Source: Nocardia kruczakiae NBRC 101016 (GTDB lineage: Bacteria > Actinomycetota > Actinomycetes > Mycobacteriales > Mycobacteriaceae). From it: a stretch of DNA of 64,000 nucleotides. The notes under the pieces were generated by a model. It saw only the letters and a list, made by a program, of their open reading frames with translations. It was not told the origin of the DNA and made no database searches. Below are positions 60,893-64,000 of the stretch, one piece after another. Position 1 is the stretch's first letter; each line of letters starts with the position of its first letter. Location: contig NZ_BDBL01000011.1 of assembly GCF_001612965.1 (NCBI RefSeq), forward strand, positions 62,001 to 126,000, read 5' to 3'. A program made the position numbers and the translations under genes.

Positions 60893-61553
60893 GTGAACTC
60901 CTGGGACGGCACCAGCTACAACTGGGGCCCTCTCCCGCCGCCGGGAACGCCCCAATATCCGGAACCGAAACCGCAACGCGATCCGCTCGAAGGACGATAT
61001 GAGCCATGGACTCGTAAGCCGTTGTTCTACTGGCCCATCCTGATCTGTGGCGAATTCGTCGGTCACATCTGGGCATCGCAGCACCACAACTCTGCTGGAC
61101 TGGTTCGCGTATTGAGTCGTCGCGACTTCTCCTGGATGGAAGTCTGGCGGGAGCGGCTGGACACCGCCTGCAAGCAGGGATTACGGCCGATCGACGCCGT
61201 ACAACGCTGGGTCGGTGCGCCCGAAGACCCTATCGGTGGCTACATCGCCGCCGACGCGTCGGTCTGCGACGCACCGAATCTCGACACTCTGTACGAGCGC
61301 ACAAATCCTGGCGGCCCCTCCGCTCCAGGACCTCGACCTCCCTCTCCGGTCCGCCGGCAAGACAGCGCACATCGCCGCCGGTCTCTGGCAATTGCGACTG
61401 AGCCAGGGGTACAGGCAGCGAATCCCACCACTTCAGGCTCTCCACGACAACCGCCATCATCCTGAAGACCGCCTCTCCGGAATGATCCAGCCGGATGCTG
61501 TAGAAGGCGAATTGCCGTCGCTGGAACGACTGAAGGCACTGGCGCAGCGATAG
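60893..61553 (+). pseudogene. Hypothetical gene, probably frameshifted
   Basis: A GTG-started frame (60893, NSWDGTSYNWGPLPPPGTPQ) reads as normal protein through FYWPILICGEFVGHIWASQH, WMEVWRERLDTACKQG and VQRWVGAPEDPIGGYIAADA to about 61310. From there this frame becomes Pro/Arg-rich nonsense to 61465, while the next frame carries LQDLDLPLRSAGKTAHIAAG and LPSLERLKALAQR to 61553. One base gained or lost near 61300-61320 would join them into a ~220-residue protein. Lower GC than the neighbours. No family recognised. A sequencing error is also possible. Confidence 0.5.
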
Positions 61554-61612
61554 GTGAGCTCGTACCCGAATCTACTTGCCGGGCCGTCGGTCGAAAACCG
61601 AAGGCGCGCCGC

Positions 61613-61921
61613 TCACTTGCCCATCTTGCCCTTGTCCACCTGGACCCACTCGGTGCGGCCGTCGGGGTAGTGGTGGAATTCCCAGGCCGAGTAGTCGCCG
61701 CCGTCGTCGACGATGCTGACGTGGTCGGCGTAACCGTCGTGGTCCATATCGGACCAGACTTCCATCGAGTGGTCGCTGTGGAAGGTCTCGGTGTCCAGGA
61801 TGCCGTCGGCGTCGATGTCCTGGGACGGGTGGTTCAGCTCCACGGCGCCGATGCCGCCGAGGTCGGAGTGCGCGTCGACTTCCGGCAGGTCCAGGCCCGG
61901 CAGATCGCCCGAATGGATCAT
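61613..61921 (-). CDS. Small acidic Asp-rich protein, possible Ca2+ binder
   Basis: 102 residues; ATG 61921 follows GAGGAG. Two Asp-rich repeats, DIDADGILDTETFHSDHSME and DMDHDGYADHVSIVDDGGDY, look like dockerin/EF-hand calcium loops with beta strands around. It ends WVQVDKGKMGK. No signal peptide, so probably cytoplasmic. Similar proteins occur in Nocardia (DUF6802-like; recalled only). Confidence 0.75.
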   Translation of the reverse strand: MIHSGDLPGLDLPEVDAHSDLGGIGAVELNHPSQDIDADGILDTETFHSDHSMEVWSDMDHDGYADHVSIVDDGGDYSAWEFHHYPDGRTEWVQVDKGKMGK

Positions 61922-62003
61922 GTATGTGCTCCTCGAGGACGTGCGGGAATTTCCTCCATCCTGGCATCCGGAAGTGGTGTGGCGCATCCCCGGTCCGGCA
62001 TGT

Positions 62004-62054
62004 TGTGGATAACTTACCGGCGCCGAGGTGCGCCGAGGGTTTGCCTGTGGATAA
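62004..62054. promoter_or_regulatory. Two perfect DnaA boxes
   Basis: TGTGGATAA, the complement of TTATCCACA, occurs at 62004-62012 and 62046-62054 in the same direction, 42 bp apart, in a 153-bp gene-free spacer. These are consensus DnaA boxes and may titrate DnaA or act in regulation; they are too few for an origin. Confidence 0.5.
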
Positions 62055-62074
62055 CTATCGTCCTGCCGCGCCGG

Positions 62075-62266
62075 TTACTGCTTCGGGATGATGAGCCACA
62101 GCACCAGGTAGACGATGAACTGCGGGCCCGGCAGCAGGCAGGAGAGGACGAACAGCAGGCGGATCACATTGGCGTTCCAGCCGAAGTATTCGGCAAGGCC
62201 ACCGCAGACGCCGCCGATCCACTTGTCGGAGGTCGATCGGGTGAGGCGGCGGGTGGGGGCGGTCAT
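62075..62266 (-). CDS. pspC: PspC-domain small membrane protein
   Basis: 63 residues, ATG 62266 behind AGAAGGAGAG. Single PspC domain: TRSTSDKWIGGVCGGLAEYF followed by two helices (VIRLLFVLSCLLPG, FIVYLVLWLIIPKQ). Phage-shock PspC proteins sense inner-membrane stress. Third PspC in this window, and the only stand-alone one. Confidence 0.95.
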   Translation of the reverse strand: MTAPTRRLTRSTSDKWIGGVCGGLAEYFGWNANVIRLLFVLSCLLPGPQFIVYLVLWLIIPKQ

Positions 62267-62407
62267 GACGCTCTCCTTCTGTCACGGTCGTGCGTGGTGA
62301 TTCCACTGTGCTGTGCGGGCACCCCGGCGCGCATCGGGCGCGAGACCCATCCCGACCCTGATTTCCACGGCCCGGGCTCAGGGTGATACCCCGAACCCGG
62401 CAGACTC

Positions 62408-64000
62408 ATGGACGTGAGTACGACTCTGCATGCGCACGGCCTGTCGGCAGGGCACGGAGACCGGGTGCTGTTCGAGGACCTGGATCTGGTGCTGGCACCC
62501 GGCGATGTGATCGGCCTGGTGGGGGTGAACGGAGCGGGCAAGTCGACGCTGTTGCGGATGCTGGCCGACCGCACACCGCAGACGGGGCGGATCACGCTGA
62601 GCCCGCCCGACGCGACGATCGGCTATCTCGCGCAGGAACCGGAACGCCTGGCCGACGAGACGGTCGCCGGGTTCCTGGACCGCCGGACCGGAGTGGCGGC
62701 GGCGCAGCGCACGATGGACGCCGCGGCCGAACGGCTGGCGACCGACGATACCGCCGCCGAGGAGTATTCGGCCGCCCTGGAACGCTGGCTCGCCCTGGGC
62801 GGCGCCGACCTGGAACCGCGCGCCGACGAGGTGGCCGCCGAACTGGGACTCACCGAAAGTTTGCCGCAAGGCCTCGACACACCCATGTCCGCGCTGTCGG
62901 GCGGGCAGGCCGCGCGGGCCGGACTGGCCTCGGTTCTGTTGTCGCGCTTCGACATTCTGCTGCTGGACGAGCCGACGAACGATCTCGACCTGGACGGCCT
63001 GGCCCGGCTGGAGAATTTCGTGACCGGGGTGCGGACGCCGTTGATGGTGATCAGTCACGATCGCGAGTTCCTGGCGCGCACCGTCAACCGGATCATCGAA
63101 CTCGATCTCGCCCAGCAGCAGGTCGGCAGTTACGACGGCGGCTACGACTCGTATCTGGCCGAACGCGAGATCGCTCGCCGGCACGCGCGGGAGGCCTTCG
63201 AGGACTATGCCGATACCAAGGCCGGGCTGGAAGCGCGGCAGGTGATGCAACGGAACTGGCTCGAGCACGGCGTGCGCAATGCGCGTCGTAAGGCTCGCGA
63301 TCCGCGAAAGGTGGACTCCGACAAGGCCGGTCGCAAGATGCGGGCCGAATCCACCGAGAAGCAGGCGTCGAAGGTGCGCCAGACGCAGCGCCGCATCGAA
63401 CGGCTGGAGGTGGTGGAGGAGCCACGCAAGGAGTGGGAGTTGCGGATGTCGATCGCCTCCGCCCCGCGCAGTGGGTCGGTGGTGGCGACGCTGTCCGATG
63501 CCGTCGTGTCGCGCGGCGAGTTCGTCCTCGGTCCGGTTACCACACAGGTCGATTGGGGTGACCGGATCGTCCTGACCGGCCCCAACGGGTCGGGAAAATC
63601 CACGCTGCTGGCGCTGCTGCTGGGCAAGGTGGCGCCGGATTCCGGAACCGCCTCGCTGGGTTCGGGAGTGGCGATCGGCGAGGTCGATCAGGTACGCGGA
63701 CTGTTCCGTGGCACGGCCTCGCTCGCCGACACGTTCGGCGCCGAGGTACCCGACTGGCCGGAGGCCGAGATCCGCACGTTGCTGGCCAAGTTCGGGCTGC
63801 GCGGAGCTCATGTGCTGCGCGCCAACGACACCCTGTCGCCGGGGGAGCGCACGCGCGCCGCGTTGGCGCTGCTGCAGGCGCGCGGGGTCAACCTGCTGGT
63901 ACTCGACGAACCGACCAACCATCTGGATCTGCCCGCGATCGAGCAATTGGAGCAGGCCGTCGAATCCTTCGACGGCACGCTGCTGTTGGTCACCCACGAT
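62408..64000 (+). CDS. ABC-F family ATPase (3' partial)
   Basis: 531 residues visible from ATG 62408 (GTG 62414 also possible); the frame is open at the window end and about 20 residues are missing. Two ABC domains: Walker A GVNGAGKST at 39-47, LSGGQAARAGLA and DEPTNDLDLDGL; then a charged ~80-residue linker with RQVMQRNWLEHGVRNARRKA, Walker A GPNGSGKST and LSPGERTRAALALL with DEPTNHLDLPAI. There are no membrane helices, so it acts on ribosomes, as ABC-F translation factors do. Some close members protect against macrolide-type drugs; that is not shown here. Confidence 0.95.
   Translation, partial: MDVSTTLHAHGLSAGHGDRVLFEDLDLVLAPGDVIGLVGVNGAGKSTLLRMLADRTPQTGRITLSPPDATIGYLAQEPERLADETVAGFLDRRTGVAAAQRTMDAAAERLATDDTAAEEYSAALERWLALGGADLEPRADEVAAELGLTESLPQGLDTPMSALSGGQAARAGLASVLLSRFDILLLDEPTNDLDLDGLARLENFVTGVRTPLMVISHDREFLARTVNRIIELDLAQQQVGSYDGGYDSYLAEREIARRHAREAFEDYADTKAGLEARQVMQRNWLEHGVRNARRKARDPRKVDSDKAGRKMRAESTEKQASKVRQTQRRIERLEVVEEPRKEWELRMSIASAPRSGSVVATLSDAVVSRGEFVLGPVTTQVDWGDRIVLTGPNGSGKSTLLALLLGKVAPDSGTASLGSGVAIGEVDQVRGLFRGTASLADTFGAEVPDWPEAEIRTLLAKFGLRGAHVLRANDTLSPGERTRAALALLQARGVNLLVLDEPTNHLDLPAIEQLEQAVESFDGTLLLVTHD

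Noticed and set aside
58133..61465. 1110-codon open plus-strand frame
   Set aside because: Most of it is antisense to glmS with Gly/Arg-rich composition of GC-rich shadow frames; only the part from 60893 looks like protein.
62004..62054. Replication origin
   Set aside because: Only two boxes and no dnaA, dnaN or gyrase genes nearby.

Overview
The window is 64 kb of GC-rich, gene-dense actinobacterial chromosome. Short gaps, many ATGA/GTGA overlaps and frequent GTG starts are typical. WhiB3, SigD-RsdA, ImuA'/ImuB/DnaE2, GroEL1, GuaB3, an MspA-type porin and a SAM-IV riboswitch place it in the Mycobacteriales, most likely Nocardia or a close relative. The order of conserved genes (icd, metX, dnaE2, imuB, imuA', guaA, guaB3, guaB2, sigD, whiB3, groEL1, groES, tsaD, alr, nnr, glmS) follows the corresponding M. 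tuberculosis region. I saw no rRNA, tRNA, CRISPR array, insertion sequence or prophage.

Layout. 1-5.8 kb is the accessory end: three translationally coupled genes (a T7SS-associated-looking protein cut by the window edge, a large low-complexity protein, and a protein resembling ABBA prenyltransferases) that collide with a convergent FAD-linked oxidase. 5.9-11.4 kb holds an efflux permease, isocitrate dehydrogenase, a SAM-IV riboswitch driving a collapsed metY remnant and metX, a DUF3017 membrane protein and trmL. 11.4-22.2 kb is the mutagenic SOS-repair section: dnaE2 and an imuA'-imuB operon carry the same 16-bp LexA box, with a carrier and an SDR between them. 22.4-31.4 kb is signalling and envelope: a Ser/Thr kinase, two NarL-type two-component pairs (one with a PspC kinase), a porin and a PspC/LiaF-like protein.

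31.4-37.8 kb is the guanine nucleotide block (guaA, guaB3, guaB2). 37.8-43.1 kb is a regulator block: rsdA-sigD, whiB3, and a SigK-like sigma factor with an unusually short soluble anti-sigma partner. 43.3-47.7 kb has groEL1, groES under CIRCE, and an Hsp70-like membrane protein. 47.7-53.0 kb joins the t6A tRNA-modification genes (tsaD, rimI, tsaB, tsaE) with an alpha/beta hydrolase and alr. 53.1-64 kb holds an SDR behind a MerR-type promoter, NAD(P)HX repair, a cupredoxin lipoprotein, a MarR-regulated permease, glmS, small hypothetical genes, an intergenic pair of DnaA boxes, a small PspC protein and an ABC-F ATPase running off the end.

How it works together: the SOS genes would be co-induced by DNA damage; MetX feeds methionine synthesis under SAM control; GuaB2/GuaA make GMP; alr and glmS supply peptidoglycan precursors; the PspC proteins and two-component systems probably sense envelope stress. 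The most novel items are the prenyltransferase-like/FAD oxidase locus, the metY remnant behind an intact riboswitch, the extended SOS operon and the membrane-free RskA-type anti-sigma factor.
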